A DNA stretch of 24,599 nt from Tannerellaceae bacterium. GTDB taxonomy: Bacteria > Bacteroidota > Bacteroidia > Bacteroidales > Tannerellaceae. The notes beneath the pieces are model-generated. The model searched no databases and had not been told where the DNA came from. It saw nothing but the letters and a program-made list of their open reading frames with translations. A program made the position numbers and the translations under genes. The stretch is taken from positions 1 to 24,599 of the forward strand of contig JAIRYL010000161.1 of the NCBI GenBank assembly GCA_031267775.1, in the 5' to 3' direction. Shown here one piece after another: positions 24,380 through 24,599 of the stretch (its first letter is position 1; every line of letters starts with the position of its first letter).

Positions 24380-24599
24380 TTATTTACCTCCGTAATATTT
24401 ATGATATGCAACAATCGCTTCAAATAATTTGACAAAATTCTTGAAGTCTGATCTTTTATTGTTGTCCGATCGAATAAAGCCAAGTCCTTTTGACAATTCT
24501 TCTTCAAATTGTTTAATCCGTGTTTTATTTTTCCCTGTTTTATTATCAATATCTCTACCAACTGCATAGGCGAGCATAGGCTTTAACATTACTAAATCT
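24380..24599 (-). CDS. csm2: Csm2 small subunit, partial at the window edge
   Basis: C-terminal ~73 residues of Csm2. The frame stays open to the last base of the window; translation beyond the ATG at 24589 adds VLD upstream, reading DLVMLKPMLAYAVGRD, and Csm2 is normally 120-150 aa, so the true start is outside. The end FKNFVKLFEAIVAYHKYYGGK is the family's recognisable C-terminus. Csm2 is the helical small subunit that stacks along the inner face of the Csm complex opposite Csm3. Gene order predicts csm1/cas10 immediately upstream, beyond the window. Confidence 0.9.
   Translation of the reverse strand, partial: DLVMLKPMLAYAVGRDIDNKTGKNKTRIKQFEEELSKGLGFIRSDNNKRSDFKNFVKLFEAIVAYHKYYGGK

Noticed and set aside
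24358..24567. 70-residue N-terminal extension of csm3 (start at 24567)
   Set aside because: It overlaps csm2 in another frame and has no family similarity; MTQLVKKIKV at 24357 gives the normal Csm3 length and N-terminus.
15624..24599. Reverse transcriptase or RT-Cas1 fusion
   Set aside because: Searched for YxDD motifs in the cas cluster; none seen. Cas1 is a stand-alone normal-length protein.

Overview
The window looks like chromosomal DNA of a Bacteroidota bacterium, most likely order Bacteroidales. Three things point there: the conserved block DUF4290-murA-rimM-M23 peptidase-dxr-rseP; promoter-like TAnnTTTG motifs with hardly any Shine-Dalgarno sequences; and families largely confined to this phylum (PCMD lipoprotein, DUF4290, Tat-exported Gfo/Idh/MocA proteins, BT4734/VirE-type domain). 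Genus cannot be read from the sequence.

Layout, left to right. (1) 1-780: GC-rich, gene-poor DNA with a 7-bp tandem repeat, a degenerate direct repeat and two strong hairpin terminators. (2) 782-3995, minus strand: a compact operon of a PCMD lipoprotein, a small outer-membrane beta-barrel and a Tat-exported Gfo/Idh/MocA oxidoreductase. (3) 4165-6608, plus strand, divergent: a second Tat-exported Gfo/Idh/MocA oxidoreductase and a Tat-exported xylose-isomerase-like TIM barrel. With the first operon this suggests periplasmic oxidation and processing of sugars or glycosides. (4) 7159-9174, plus: two tandem paralogous HTH proteins behind a 550-bp AT-rich, gene-free stretch, ending near a perfect 20-bp hairpin. 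(5) 9452-15370, minus: the housekeeping block for cell wall (MurA, with Asp in place of the usual fosfomycin-target Cys), ribosome maturation (RimM), M23 peptidase, isoprenoid synthesis (Dxr) and the site-2 protease RseP. (6) 15624-24599, minus: the downstream part of a type III-A (Csm) CRISPR-Cas operon, reading csm2 (cut by the window edge), csm3, csm4, csm5, csm6, cas1, a large primase-polymerase-like gene, cas2.

The most interesting object is the 771-aa protein at 16076-18391, encoded between cas1 and cas2 and overlapping cas2. Its N-terminus has a BT4734/VirE-type archaeo-eukaryotic-primase (PrimPol) domain with DxD, SPxxxGxK and downstream D motifs. A TPR-rich middle follows, and the protein ends in a cold-shock-like OB fold. 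This is the context of a CRISPR-associated primase-polymerase (CAPP), and I infer a role in making or converting spacer precursors for Cas1-Cas2. Other unusual points in the locus are a Csm5 with a ~200-aa coiled-coil/TPR-like C-terminal extension, a Cas2 with a ~60-aa N-terminal extension, and a Csm6 whose domains are joined by a Lys-Asn hexanucleotide repeat.

Working model (inference): the Csm complex binds target RNA and Csm3 (Asp35) cuts it. Cas10, expected just beyond the right edge, makes cyclic oligoadenylates that switch on the CARF-HEPN RNase Csm6. Cas1, Cas2 and the PrimPol-like protein form the spacer-acquisition module. No CRISPR array, cas10, cas6 or reverse transcriptase lies inside the window.
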